This document shows, in pieces, positions 17,821-26,062 of a stretch of DNA of 64,000 nt. Below the pieces are notes generated by a model that was not told the DNA's origin, did not search any database, and was given only the letters and a program-made list of their open reading frames with translations. The DNA comes from Faecalimonas umbilicata (GTDB lineage: Bacteria; Bacillota; Clostridia; Lachnospirales; Lachnospiraceae). The stretch's first letter is position 1. Each line of letters opens with the position of its first letter. The translations under genes and the position numbers were made by a program. Location of the stretch: NCBI RefSeq assembly GCF_004346095.1, contig NZ_SLZV01000004.1, forward strand, positions 62,001 through 126,000. Reading direction: 5' to 3'.

Positions 17821-19050
17821 TTACATTTTTGTTGCCGAGAGCACTTTTTCGCGATATTTTGTCGGAGTCATCCCGGTGATCTTTTTAAAAACTTTGCTAA
17901 AGTAATTCACATCGCAGATTCCCACCCGAAAAGCAATGTCCTGGATCTGCATAGAACTTGTGTTTAAATAAAGAATAGCTATTTCTACTCTGCGCTGATT
18001 GATATATTCCGTCACCGTCTGACCCATCTCCTTTTTAAACACCGTGGAAAGATAACTTGCATTCACATTGAGCTCTTCCGACAGATTTTTCAAAGAAACC
18101 CCTTGACTGATATTCAGTTCAATATAATTCATCGCCTTTCGCACAAGCGGTGTATATTTCTGAAACGAATAATTTTGCACTAACATACAATATCTTCGAA
18201 TCATTTCCCGATTAAAATGGCTGTACTCTGCACGAGTGCAAACCGTCTCAATCTTTTTTGCCAACGCACAGGACACCTTGTCGATCAAATAAGGATGTAC
18301 TCCTCCCATCTCAGCCGCTTTTCGATAAAGCGTATTTGCAGTGATCAAAAAATTCCTGTAATTCCTGCTTGCTTCTTTAAAGCGATCTGCAATGCGAAAA
18401 CTGGACATTCTGGCCGTTGCATTCAGAGCCGCATCAATATTCCCCTGGGAAATTGCTTTCATAAGATCATTTTCAATTTTGTAGCGTTCTTCAATCAAGT
18501 TCGCCGACAGGTTTGACTCTTCCTGATTTTCCGGCGCAGTAAGCTCTTCTGTCCATGTAAAGTGATCCAGATAACAGATTTCCAGTTTCCCTTCATTTTT
18601 GTATAGCATACGTATGATGGATACAAGACATTCTTTAAACTCTTGATAGTTTGGCAGAATCGGCATTGCCTGATAGTATTCCTGAAGTTCCCCCATATAA
18701 ATTGTAGGGATTTTATGTGTCTGCACCAGTTCATTCAGCCAGTTCTCTTCTACCTTTTCATTTTGATATGGTCCGATCAAACAGTAGTTTCCCACACTTC
18801 TCTCTTCTTCCGGCAGACAGAACATACAGTATTCCGTTTCAAAAACATCCTGCAAGACATACAACTTCCTGCTCTCACAAGTGTCACAGACATACGCTGC
18901 AATCTTCTCATAAGTATTCTGATTCCCAAAAATCTTTCTGATCCCTAAATCAAACTTCGTGATGTCATCTTCTTTTGAAGAAATCAATGTCAGATTTACA
19001 TTAAAATTTTCCAGAAAGGCTTCAAGGACTTTCCATAAATCAACCTGCAT
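17821..19050 (-). CDS. AraC-family transcriptional regulator (sugar cassette)
   Basis: A 409-residue regulator with C-terminal AraC helix-turn-helix pair: SLKNLSEELNVNASYLSTVF and DIAFRVGICDVNYFSKVFKK, ending GMTPTKYREK. The N-terminal about 300 residues contain IEERYKIENDLMKAISQGN and MIRRYCMLVQNYSF, aligning by eye throughout with the AraC protein at 3425-4687, so the two are paralogues. GAGGAGG lies 6 bases before ATG 19050. It precedes the GPH symporter gene on the same strand, separated by a terminator and 21-base-phased repeats that are its probable operator. Inducer likely the imported sugar or a derivative. Confidence 0.9.
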   Translation of the reverse strand: MQVDLWKVLEAFLENFNVNLTLISSKEDDITKFDLGIRKIFGNQNTYEKIAAYVCDTCESRKLYVLQDVFETEYCMFCLPEEERSVGNYCLIGPYQNEKVEENWLNELVQTHKIPTIYMGELQEYYQAMPILPNYQEFKECLVSIIRMLYKNEGKLEICYLDHFTWTEELTAPENQEESNLSANLIEERYKIENDLMKAISQGNIDAALNATARMSSFRIADRFKEASRNYRNFLITANTLYRKAAEMGGVHPYLIDKVSCALAKKIETVCTRAEYSHFNREMIRRYCMLVQNYSFQKYTPLVRKAMNYIELNISQGVSLKNLSEELNVNASYLSTVFKKEMGQTVTEYINQRRVEIAILYLNTSSMQIQDIAFRVGICDVNYFSKVFKKITGMTPTKYREKVLSATKM

Positions 19051-19088
19051 ATGCTTCCTCCTCTTTCTAAAGCAAAAAAAGAATGGAA

Positions 19089-19117
19089 AAAAGGAGGCTG
19101 ATTCCCAACCTCCTTTT
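19089..19117 (-). terminator. Terminator after rpmF
   Basis: Nine-base arms AAAAGGAGG and CCTCCTTTT around an 11-base loop, then Ts on the minus strand. It ends the yceD-rpmF unit and marks the boundary with the inserted sugar cassette. Confidence 0.85.
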
Positions 19118-19133
19118 CAACCTTATCCTCTTA

Positions 19134-19310
19134 TTATTGAGCGATAATTTCTTTTTTGTTATAAGATCCACAAGCTTTGCAAACTCTGTGAGGCATCATT
19201 AATTCTCCACACTTGCTGCATTTTACCAAATTCGGAGCGCTCATTTTCCAGTTTGCTCTTCTTTTGTCTCTTCTTGCTTTTGAAGATTTATTCTTTGGAC
19301 AAATTGACAT
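19134..19310 (-). CDS. rpmF: 50S ribosomal protein L32, zinc-binding form
   Basis: A 58-residue ribosomal protein reading MSICPKNKSSKARRDKRRAN with a basic N-terminus, and two CxxC pairs at C31/C34 and C44/C47 that form a zinc ribbon, so this is the C+ (zinc) type. It follows yceD by only a few bases (yceD stop at 19314) and ends before a strong terminator. In many Firmicutes plsX follows rpmF; here a sugar cassette intervenes. Standard length for L32. Confidence 0.95.
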   Translation of the reverse strand: MSICPKNKSSKARRDKRRANWKMSAPNLVKCSKCGELMMPHRVCKACGSYNKKEIIAQ

Positions 19311-19313
19311 AGG

Positions 19314-19847
19314 TTACACCTCCTTAAAATTCTTAAACACATCGCGGATAACTGACATTCTAGGGTCAAGACTTGTGTCTTCACAGTCACAAGTTCCCTC
19401 ATTTAGGTTTTGACCACATACGTTGCAAATTCCTTTACAGTCTTCACAACATAGAATTTTCATCGGCCATCCTATCAAAATCTCATTATAGAGTAATTTG
19501 TCTACGTCAAGATTATATCCGTCAATATAATTCTTTTCTTCTGCTGTTTCATCGTGCGCTTCTGATTGATTCAATTCGTTCAGATTCACATCTTTCTCAA
19601 ACTCAATCAAAAATTCATACGGCACTTCTTTCAGACAGCGATCACACGGAATCGAAATCACAACCTTTGTTTTCCCGGAAATAAGTACCTGACGGTTCTT
19701 CACATGCCGGATCACAAACTCTACTGGCTCTTTCTCTATAATTGGAAATCTCCCAGCCTTTGTGCGAAACTCTTCCAGTTCCATCTCTGCATTCAGATGC
19801 ATCGTCTTATCTTCTGCTGTCACGACTTTCAATAGGCTGATTATCAT
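19314..19847 (-). CDS. YceD/DUF177-family protein (YlbN)
   Basis: A 177-residue member of the YceD (DUF177) family, whose members have a role in 23S rRNA accumulation in plants and E. coli and are regularly encoded next to rpmF. A conserved zinc-binding pair is visible in the C-terminal half: CCEDCKGICNVCGQN and a further TCDCED, and the DKLLYNEILIGWPMK stretch is typical. AGGAGA lies 8 bases before ATG 19847. It has its own near-consensus promoter (19877-19904) and is followed within 4 bases by rpmF. Molecular function in Firmicutes is not established. Confidence 0.9.
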   Translation of the reverse strand: MIISLLKVVTAEDKTMHLNAEMELEEFRTKAGRFPIIEKEPVEFVIRHVKNRQVLISGKTKVVISIPCDRCLKEVPYEFLIEFEKDVNLNELNQSEAHDETAEEKNYIDGYNLDVDKLLYNEILIGWPMKILCCEDCKGICNVCGQNLNEGTCDCEDTSLDPRMSVIRDVFKNFKEV

Positions 19848-19876
19848 AAAACAGTTCTCCTATTCACACCTCAATT

Positions 19877-19904
19877 ATTATATCACGTTCAACGCGTTTG
19901 TCAA
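19877..19904 (-). promoter_or_regulatory. Strong promoter of yceD-rpmF
   Basis: On the minus strand TTGACA (19904-19899), 16-base spacer, TATAAT (19882-19877). The spacer contains the 8-base palindrome AACGCGTT (19891-19898). Both hexamers are consensus, fitting a ribosomal-protein gene. Confidence 0.8.
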
Positions 19905-19922
19905 TGCTTTTATATGACAAAA

Positions 19923-19957
19923 ATAAGAAAAAAGTCTGGTACAGACTTTTTTCTTAT
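19923..19957 (-). terminator. Terminator after ackA
   Basis: Sixteen-base arms with core AAAAAAGTCTG and CAGACTTTTTT around a 3-base loop GTA. It lies 26 bases downstream of the ackA stop and separates the acetate genes from yceD-rpmF. Confidence 0.9.
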
Positions 19958-19982
19958 CTTCCTTCCACAAAATAATCAGAAA

Positions 19983-21173
19983 TTAAACTAAGGCAACTGT
20001 CTCACGAGCAATCGCAAGTTCTTCATTTGTAGGAACTACAAGCACTTTTACTTTCGATTCTGGTGTAGAGATAATGATTTCCTGTCCGCGTTTTCCGTTC
20101 AGCTCTTCATCAATCTCAATTCCAAGATATCCTAAATATTTGCATACCATTGTGCGAACGATTGCTGAGTTTTCTCCGATTCCAGCTGTAAATACGATAT
20201 TATCTACTCCGTTCATTGCAGCTGTATAGCTTCCAACATATTTTGCTACTCTGTACGCAAATACATCCAACGCAAGCTCTGCAATTTCATTTCCGTCTGC
20301 TGCCGCTTCACTTAAATCTCTGAAGTCGCTTGATAAGTTATTAGAAAGTCCATATACTCCTGATTTTTTATTCAGTACGTTCATAAGTCCGGCAATGTCA
20401 AGATTTTCTTTCTTTGCAAGGAATTCCATGATTGCAGGATCGATATCTCCGGAACGTGTTCCCATCACAAGTCCTTCCAACGGTGTAAGTCCCATAGAAG
20501 TATCCACGGATTTTCCATTTTCCACTGCACAGATACTTGCTCCATTTCCTAAATGACATACGATTGTCTTTGTCTCATCGTAAGCTTTTCCAACGAGTTC
20601 TGCAACTCTCTTTGATACAAAGCTGTGGCTTGTACCATGGAATCCGTAGCGTCTTACTTTGTATTTCTCATAATACTCATATGGAAGTCCATACATATAT
20701 GCTTTGCTTGGCATTGTCTGATGAAATGCTGTGTCAAATACAGCTACCATAGGAACTCCCGGCATTAATTCACGGCATGCATTGATTCCGATCAGGTTTG
20801 CAGGATTATGTAATGGTGCAAGGTCGTTACATTCTTCAATTGCTTTTAACACTTCGTCATCGATCACTACAGAACTTGCAAATTTCTCTCCGCCATGTAC
20901 AACACGATGTCCAACCGCATTGATCTCATCAAGGCTCTTTACAACACCTGTCTTCTCATCTGTCAAGGCATCGATTACAAACTGAATAGCCTCTGTATGT
21001 GTCGGCATTGCCTTATCAGATGTTGTCTTTTCTCCACCTTCTGGCTGATAGGTCAGCTTTCCGTCGATTCCGATTCTTTCACAGAGCCCTTTTGCAAGAA
21101 CTCCTTCTGATTCTGAGTTGATCAGCTGGAATTTCAAAGAAGAACTTCCACAGTTGATTACTAAAATATTCAT
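19983..21173 (-). CDS. ackA: Acetate kinase
   Basis: Transfers phosphate from acetyl-phosphate to ADP, giving acetate and ATP: the energy-conserving last step of acetate fermentation. A 396-residue ASKHA-fold kinase starting [17 protein letters not shown], with [10 protein letters not shown], the phosphate-binding motif HLGNGAS and TAGIGENS, all diagnostic. It follows pta with 84 bases between and is transcribed the same way, so the pair forms the usual Pta-AckA operon. Terminated by a hairpin at 19923-19957. Standard length. Confidence 0.98.
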   Translation of the reverse strand: MNILVINCGSSSLKFQLINSESEGVLAKGLCERIGIDGKLTYQPEGGEKTTSDKAMPTHTEAIQFVIDALTDEKTGVVKSLDEINAVGHRVVHGGEKFASSVVIDDEVLKAIEECNDLAPLHNPANLIGINACRELMPGVPMVAVFDTAFHQTMPSKAYMYGLPYEYYEKYKVRRYGFHGTSHSFVSKRVAELVGKAYDETKTIVCHLGNGASICAVENGKSVDTSMGLTPLEGLVMGTRSGDIDPAIMEFLAKKENLDIAGLMNVLNKKSGVYGLSNNLSSDFRDLSEAAADGNEIAELALDVFAYRVAKYVGSYTAAMNGVDNIVFTAGIGENSAIVRTMVCKYLGYLGIEIDEELNGKRGQEIIISTPESKVKVLVVPTNEELAIARETVALV

Positions 21174-21257
21174 GTTTCTTTCCTCCGTTTGGTTATAATA
21201 TTTTATTTTAACAGAAGAAATGCTACCACTTTTACATTTCTCCTGTCTAATGCACTT

Positions 21258-22256
21258 TTATTCTGCTGCCTGAGCCTGTACTGCTGTGATTGCAATTACA
21301 CCCTCAATGTCTGCTGCGCTGCATCCGCGTGACAGATCATTAACCGGCTTTGCAATTCCCTGTGTGAGCGGTCCATATGCTTCTGCTTTTGCAAGTCTTT
21401 GCACAAGTTTGTATCCGATATTTCCTGCATCTAAATCCGGGAAAATCAGTACGTTAGCATGTCCTGCCACTTTGCTTCCCGGAGCTTTTGATTCACCAAT
21501 TTCCGGAACGATTGCTGCATCTAACTGAAGTTCTCCATCCAGCATTAATTCTGGAGCTGCCTCTTTTGCAATCTTTGTTGCTTCTACAACTTTATCAACA
21601 TCTGCATGTTTTGCACTTCCCTTTGTAGAGTGAGAAAGCATAGCAACTTTCGGTTCTGCTCCAACTAATGTACGGAAAGATTCTGCTGAAGAAATTGCGA
21701 TTGCTGCAAGTTTTTCTGGATCTGGGTTCTGCTCAAGACCAGAATCTCCGAAGATAAATGTTCCGTGTTCTCCCATCTCACAGTCCGGAACAACCATAAC
21801 AAAGAATGCAGATACTAATTTTGTGCCTGGTTTTGTCTTTAAGATCTGTAAGCATGGTCTTAATGTATCTGCTGTGGAGTGGCATGCTCCGGATACCATA
21901 CCGTCAGCATCTCCCATTTTTACCATCATTACTCCATAATATAAATAATTTGTCAGAAGAATCTCTTTTGCCTGCTCCTCTGTCATTCCTTTTTTCTGTC
22001 TCAGTTCTACGAGTTTTGCAATATATCCTGCTGTTCTCTCATCTGTTGCAGGGTCTACGATCACTGCTCCCGTAAGATCAAATCCAGCTCCATTCTTCTC
22101 GATCTCTTCCTTGCTTCCGACAAGAATCAGATTTGCTGTGCCTTCTTTTAAAACAGCTTCTGCCGCTTCATAAGTTCTTTTGTCTTCTGTCTCCGGAAGT
22201 ACGATTACTTTTTTGTCTGCTTTTGCTTTTGCTTTAATTACATCAATAAATCCCAT
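21258..22256 (-). CDS. pta: Phosphate acetyltransferase
   Basis: Converts acetyl-CoA and phosphate to acetyl-phosphate for AckA. The 332-residue protein is the short catalytic form (no N-terminal DRTGG/P-loop extension). Motifs include GMVSGACHSTADTLRP and NVLIFPDLDAGNIGYK, typical of the Pta catalytic domain. ATG 22256 has AAAGGGG just upstream. Together with ackA it forms the acetate branch. Its promoter (22292-22320) is directly preceded by a Rex-like sequence, suggesting control by the NADH/NAD ratio. Confidence 0.97.
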   Translation of the reverse strand: MGFIDVIKAKAKADKKVIVLPETEDKRTYEAAEAVLKEGTANLILVGSKEEIEKNGAGFDLTGAVIVDPATDERTAGYIAKLVELRQKKGMTEEQAKEILLTNYLYYGVMMVKMGDADGMVSGACHSTADTLRPCLQILKTKPGTKLVSAFFVMVVPDCEMGEHGTFIFGDSGLEQNPDPEKLAAIAISSAESFRTLVGAEPKVAMLSHSTKGSAKHADVDKVVEATKIAKEAAPELMLDGELQLDAAIVPEIGESKAPGSKVAGHANVLIFPDLDAGNIGYKLVQRLAKAEAYGPLTQGIAKPVNDLSRGCSAADIEGVIAITAVQAQAAE

Positions 22257-22291
22257 GATTTATGACCCCTTTCATTTTTCTCATATATCTT

Positions 22292-22320
22292 ATTATAGCG
22301 CAAATGCTTTTTGTATACAA
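22292..22320 (-). promoter_or_regulatory. Promoter of pta-ackA
   Basis: On the minus strand TTGTAT (22320-22315), exactly 17 bases, TATAAT (22297-22292), placed about 36 bases before the pta start. It is immediately preceded by a Rex-like 18-base element. Confidence 0.65.
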
Positions 22321-22323
22321 GCT

Positions 22324-22341
22324 TTGTTAATTATATGTCAA
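22324..22341. promoter_or_regulatory. Candidate Rex-type operator upstream of pta
   Basis: TTGTTAATTATATGTCAA on the plus strand matches the Rex consensus TTGTTAA-N4-TTAACAA at 11 of the 14 specified positions. It adjoins the -35 of the pta promoter, where a repressor could block RNA polymerase. The site is predicted by eye and is weaker than the gapA candidate. Confidence 0.4.
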
Positions 22342-22392
22342 TAATTCTCATTTTTTGCTAATTTACACTAATCTTCCGAAATTTTTCCCAAA

Positions 22393-23724
22393 TTAAATAT
22401 GAAAAATCCTTGTCACAATCGCAAAGTACACAAGAATTGTACCTGTATCCACTAAAGTTGTAATCAGCGGCGCTGCCATAATCGCCGGATCTAGTCCACA
22501 CTTTTTTGCGACCAGCGGAAGAACACACCCTACTGTCTTAGAAAGAAGGATCGTTGCAATCATTGTCAATCCGATCGCAAATGCAAGAAGCGGATCGCCA
22601 TACATAATGATTACGCGAACTCCATTCACCATCGACAGACAGAGTCCTACAAGAAGCGCTACCCGTATCTCCTTGAACAACACTCGGAAAATATCCTTAA
22701 ACTCAATCTCTCCTACTGTCAGACCGCGGATGATCAATGTAGAGCTCTGTGATCCACAGTTTCCTCCTGTTCCTGTCAACATTGGAATAAACGTATTTAA
22801 AATCGGCATCACTGCAAGCGCTGCCTCAAAATGTCCTAAAATCAAACCTGTGATCGTTGCCGAGAGCATAAGAAACAGCAGCCATGGAAAACGGTTTCTG
22901 GCATGTTTCCAGACAGACGTACCAAAATAAGACTCCTCATTCGGAACCACACCTGCCATTACACTCATATCTTCTGTCGCCTCATCCTGCAGAACGATCA
23001 TCGCATCATCGACCGTGACAATTCCTACCATGCACATCTCCTGATCCAACACGGGTATCGCGATCAGTCCATATTTGTGTATTGTATTTGCCACATCTTC
23101 TTTGTCGTCTAATGTTCTGACAAACAACGGGTTGGTCTCCATGATTTCTTCAATCACCTTATTTTCACCTGTTGTCAGAAGATCTTTGACATCCACACTT
23201 CCAATCAGTTTTCTCTTTTCTGTCACATAACAAGTATAGATCGTCTCTTTATTGATTCCGACCTGCCTGATTTTCAAAATTGCTTCTGCCACCGTCATCT
23301 CTTTTCTCAGCGCGATGTACTCTACATTCATGATACTTCCAGCGCTGTCATCCGGATACTGGAGCAACATATTGATCTGCTTTCTCGTCTCCTCATCTGT
23401 CACAAGCAAAAGACGATCCACTACATTTGCAGGCATTTCCTCCAGTACATCGACCGTGTCATCAATATACATCTCTTCCATGACTTCCTGTAATTCCGAA
23501 TCCGTCAGTGCATCGATCAACACTTGACGCATCTCCGCATTCATATACGAAAAAGTCTCTGCTGCCTCCTCTTTTGGGAGAAGCCTGAAAATCAATACAA
23601 CCTGTTTGTCTGTCAACTCTTCCATGATCTCTGCGAGATCCACAGGATACATATCTTCCAACTCCAGCTTCAACTGTTTAAAATCACGCTGTTCAAGTAG
23701 TTCTTCAATTCTTTCTTCTGGCAT
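22393..23724 (-). CDS. mgtE: Magnesium transporter MgtE
   Basis: Magnesium-gated Mg2+ channel of the inner membrane. The 443-residue protein has the cytosolic N domain (residues about 1-125, helical, acidic), paired CBS domains (about 130-250), a plug helix, and five hydrophobic segments from about 280; the pore-region signature GTGGNCGSQSSTLIIRGL and the terminal PLITTLVDTGTILVYF are typical. ATG 23724 is chosen, 6 bases after GGGAGG, over a GTG two codons upstream. It is monocistronic and divergent from tmcAL. Confidence 0.95.
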   Translation of the reverse strand: MPEERIEELLEQRDFKQLKLELEDMYPVDLAEIMEELTDKQVVLIFRLLPKEEAAETFSYMNAEMRQVLIDALTDSELQEVMEEMYIDDTVDVLEEMPANVVDRLLLVTDEETRKQINMLLQYPDDSAGSIMNVEYIALRKEMTVAEAILKIRQVGINKETIYTCYVTEKRKLIGSVDVKDLLTTGENKVIEEIMETNPLFVRTLDDKEDVANTIHKYGLIAIPVLDQEMCMVGIVTVDDAMIVLQDEATEDMSVMAGVVPNEESYFGTSVWKHARNRFPWLLFLMLSATITGLILGHFEAALAVMPILNTFIPMLTGTGGNCGSQSSTLIIRGLTVGEIEFKDIFRVLFKEIRVALLVGLCLSMVNGVRVIIMYGDPLLAFAIGLTMIATILLSKTVGCVLPLVAKKCGLDPAIMAAPLITTLVDTGTILVYFAIVTRIFHI

Positions 23725-23801
23725 ATGCACCCTCCCTCTTCTCTTTTTTACCCTGCTTTAAACAAATCGCACTAATTTAAGTGTATCGACTTCTCCCTCG
23801 A

Positions 23802-23830
23802 TTGTCAAACAAAAAATATTATAGTATAAT
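23802..23830 (+). promoter_or_regulatory. Promoter of tmcAL
   Basis: TTGTCA (23802-23807), 17 bases, TATAAT (23825-23830), about 34 bases before the tmcAL ATG. This places the start of the mRNA inside a short A-rich leader. Confidence 0.7.
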
Positions 23831-23864
23831 TCTGAAATACGATTATAGAAAGGGAGAACCAACA

Positions 23865-25085
23865 ATGAAAATCGCAGGTCTTATCACCGAATACAATCCG
23901 TTCCACAACGGACATCTCTATCACATTCAAAAAGCAAAAGAACTGACGGATGCCGATTACCTGATCGTCATCATGAGTGGAGACTTTGTACAGCGCGGCG
24001 GTCCCGCAATTCTTCCAAAAGATGTCCGCACGCAGATGGCTCTTCAATGTGGTGCTTCTCTTGTTTTAGAACTTCCCGTCCGCTATGCCACAGGCAGTGC
24101 AGAATTTTTCGCCTTTGGGGCTGTATCTCTTCTAGACGCGCTTGGCTGTGTTGATTTCCTTTGTTTTGGAAGTGAATGCGGTGAGATTGAAAAGCTTCTT
24201 TCGCTCGCTCAATTTCTTTTGGAAGAGCCCGCCAGTTTCAAAGAAGCACTCCAGGCATCGCTAAAATCTGGCCTTTCTTATCCTGCAGCCCGAAAAAAAG
24301 CCGCCTTGCAGACACTCAACGACCAAGCGCTCTGCAATATTTTAAATGAACCAAACAATATTTTAGGAATCGAATACCTAAAAGCATTGAAACGACGAAA
24401 GAGCCCCATCCGTCCCCTCACGATCCAGCGGCAAGGGGCACACTATCATGACGCTGTTCCTCATGAAACTTTTAGTTCTGCCTCTGCAATCCGCAAACTT
24501 TTTCTCTCCCAAGGAGAAGATGCCCTTTCTACCCTTGTCGGGCATGTTCCCAAGACCGTCCATCTACTTTGCAAAGAGGCATATAACATTCGCTTCCCAG
24601 TGTGTTCCAACGACTTTTCTCTCTTGCTGAAATACCGACTGCTACAGGAAACTGCAGACTCCCTCGTGCATTGGCAGGATATCTCTTCACCGCTTGCAAA
24701 CCGGATCATCCGATGCAGAGATCAGTTCCAAAACTGGGAACAATTCTGCGAGCTGTTAAAAACAAAGGAGCTTACCTACACGCGCATCAGCCGTGCTCTT
24801 CTCCATGTCTGTCTGGAAATTCCGGACCCTGATAAGAGTGTTCCCCCTCTTTATGCGCGTATACTGGGATTCCAAAAATCAGCCACCCCGCTCTTTTCAC
24901 TCCTGAAAAAGGAAAGCCGTATCCCTCTGATCACAAAGCTTGCCTCTGCCGCGCTCACATCCAAAGCTGCCGAAGATATGCTTCAGGAAGACGTTCACAG
25001 CGCTAATCTGTATGAATCCGTCGTCACAGACAAATTTCAGAGGCCTTTTCACAACGAATACAGACAATCCATTATACGCCTTTAA
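23865..25085 (+). CDS. tmcAL: tRNA(Met) cytidine acetate ligase TmcAL (YlbM)
   Basis: Makes N4-acetylcytidine at the wobble base of elongator tRNA-Met using acetate and ATP. The 406-residue protein starts MKIAGLITEYNPFHNGHLYH: the HNGH nucleotidyltransferase motif is at residues 14-17, and an SASAIR motif follows later, the family's ATP-binding signature. The ATG at 23865 follows AGGGAGAACC; upstream in-frame codons belong to the promoter region. In Bacillus ylbM is next to ylbN(yceD)-rpmF; here the pta-ackA and mgtE genes intervene, giving an acetate-related neighbourhood. Confidence 0.93.
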   Translation: MKIAGLITEYNPFHNGHLYHIQKAKELTDADYLIVIMSGDFVQRGGPAILPKDVRTQMALQCGASLVLELPVRYATGSAEFFAFGAVSLLDALGCVDFLCFGSECGEIEKLLSLAQFLLEEPASFKEALQASLKSGLSYPAARKKAALQTLNDQALCNILNEPNNILGIEYLKALKRRKSPIRPLTIQRQGAHYHDAVPHETFSSASAIRKLFLSQGEDALSTLVGHVPKTVHLLCKEAYNIRFPVCSNDFSLLLKYRLLQETADSLVHWQDISSPLANRIIRCRDQFQNWEQFCELLKTKELTYTRISRALLHVCLEIPDPDKSVPPLYARILGFQKSATPLFSLLKKESRIPLITKLASAALTSKAAEDMLQEDVHSANLYESVVTDKFQRPFHNEYRQSIIRL

Positions 25086-25090
25086 AAGGC

Positions 25091-25160
25091 AAAAAACTTC
25101 GCCCAGCCAGGCTCTCAAATCTTTTTCGATTCTCAGTTGCCTTGCAGGGCGAAGTTTTTT
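25091..25160. terminator. Bidirectional terminator between tmcAL and degV
   Basis: Fourteen-base arms AAAAAACTTCGCCC (25091-25104) and GGGCGAAGTTTTTT (25147-25160) enclose a 42-base loop with some internal pairing. T runs exist on both exits, suiting the convergent genes on either side. Confidence 0.8.
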
Positions 25161-25185
25161 TACTATCATTCTTCCTCTATTCGTA

Positions 25186-26043
25186 TTATTTTCCCATCAC
25201 TTTTGTACATGCGACTGCCATTGCTCCCGGCCCGATGTGACACGCCACACTCAGAGACAATTTGTCCATATGTACCTCATATCCCGGAAATCTGCTCTCG
25301 ATCTCTTCTTTCCATTTGGCAGCATCTTCCTCTGAACAGGTGTACGCAGCTTGGAGATATACCTTTTCCTTTCCAAAACGTTCCTCAATGTCTTTCTCCA
25401 GCGCATCTAACATCGCTTTTTTTGCCTGCTTCCATCCACGCACTTTTGCAAACGCATCGAGTTTCTCGCCTTGAATCTGGAGAACGGGTTTTAAATTCAG
25501 CACCGTTCCGATTGCCGCTGCCGCCGCAGTGATCCGCCCTCCCTTTTTCAAGTATTTCAAGGTATCTACGGTAATGTAAATACTCGCATCCAGTTTTTCT
25601 TCCTCCAAACGCTTCTGGATTTCCACTGCGCTCTTCCCTTCTGCTGCAAGTTCCATTGCATCCAAAACAGACTGTCTCTGCGTCACAGAAATTCTCTGGT
25701 TATTTACTACGCGCACCCGGCCGTCATAATCTGCTGCAAGCGCCATCGCAGTCTCACACGAACTGCTCAATCCACTGGACATCGGAATGTGCACAATCTC
25801 CTCGTACTCTTCCAAAAGGCGATCCCATAATTCCATTATTTCTCCCGGCGCCGGCTGAGAAGTCGAAATATCAGAATCTTGTGTCAAATGCTGATAAAAT
25901 TCTTCCTGCGTCAGCGTAATGTCTTCCAGATATAATTTCCCATCTATAAAAAACGGCATCGGTATTACTTCTATCCCCAGACGTTTTGCCTGTGCCTGCG
26001 TAATCCCGCTGTTACTGTCTGTTACAATTGCTATCTTTTTCAT
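25186..26043 (-). CDS. DegV-family fatty acid-binding protein
   Basis: A 285-residue DegV protein; in other Firmicutes these (FakB-type) bind exogenous fatty acids for phosphorylation by FakA. It opens MKKIAIVTDSNSGITQAQAK and has STSQPAPGE and the MSSGLSSSCETA motif that binds the fatty-acid carboxylate, with RVVNNQRISVTQRQ and GKGG-like RITAAAAA elements after. ATG 26043 has AAGGAG 6 bases upstream; the longer in-frame form would overlap the downstream end of the hydrolase gene. It follows the MBL-hydrolase gene by 19 bases. No fakA gene is in view. Confidence 0.88.
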   Translation of the reverse strand: MKKIAIVTDSNSGITQAQAKRLGIEVIPMPFFIDGKLYLEDITLTQEEFYQHLTQDSDISTSQPAPGEIMELWDRLLEEYEEIVHIPMSSGLSSSCETAMALAADYDGRVRVVNNQRISVTQRQSVLDAMELAAEGKSAVEIQKRLEEEKLDASIYITVDTLKYLKKGGRITAAAAAIGTVLNLKPVLQIQGEKLDAFAKVRGWKQAKKAMLDALEKDIEERFGKEKVYLQAAYTCSEEDAAKWKEEIESRFPGYEVHMDKLSLSVACHIGPGAMAVACTKVMGK

Positions 26044-26062
26044 ACATCTCTCCTTCTTGCCA

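Noticed and set aside
21210-21245. Imperfect inverted repeat between pta and ackA
   Set aside because: Pairs with gaps and no T run; likely just intergenic sequence, no claim made.
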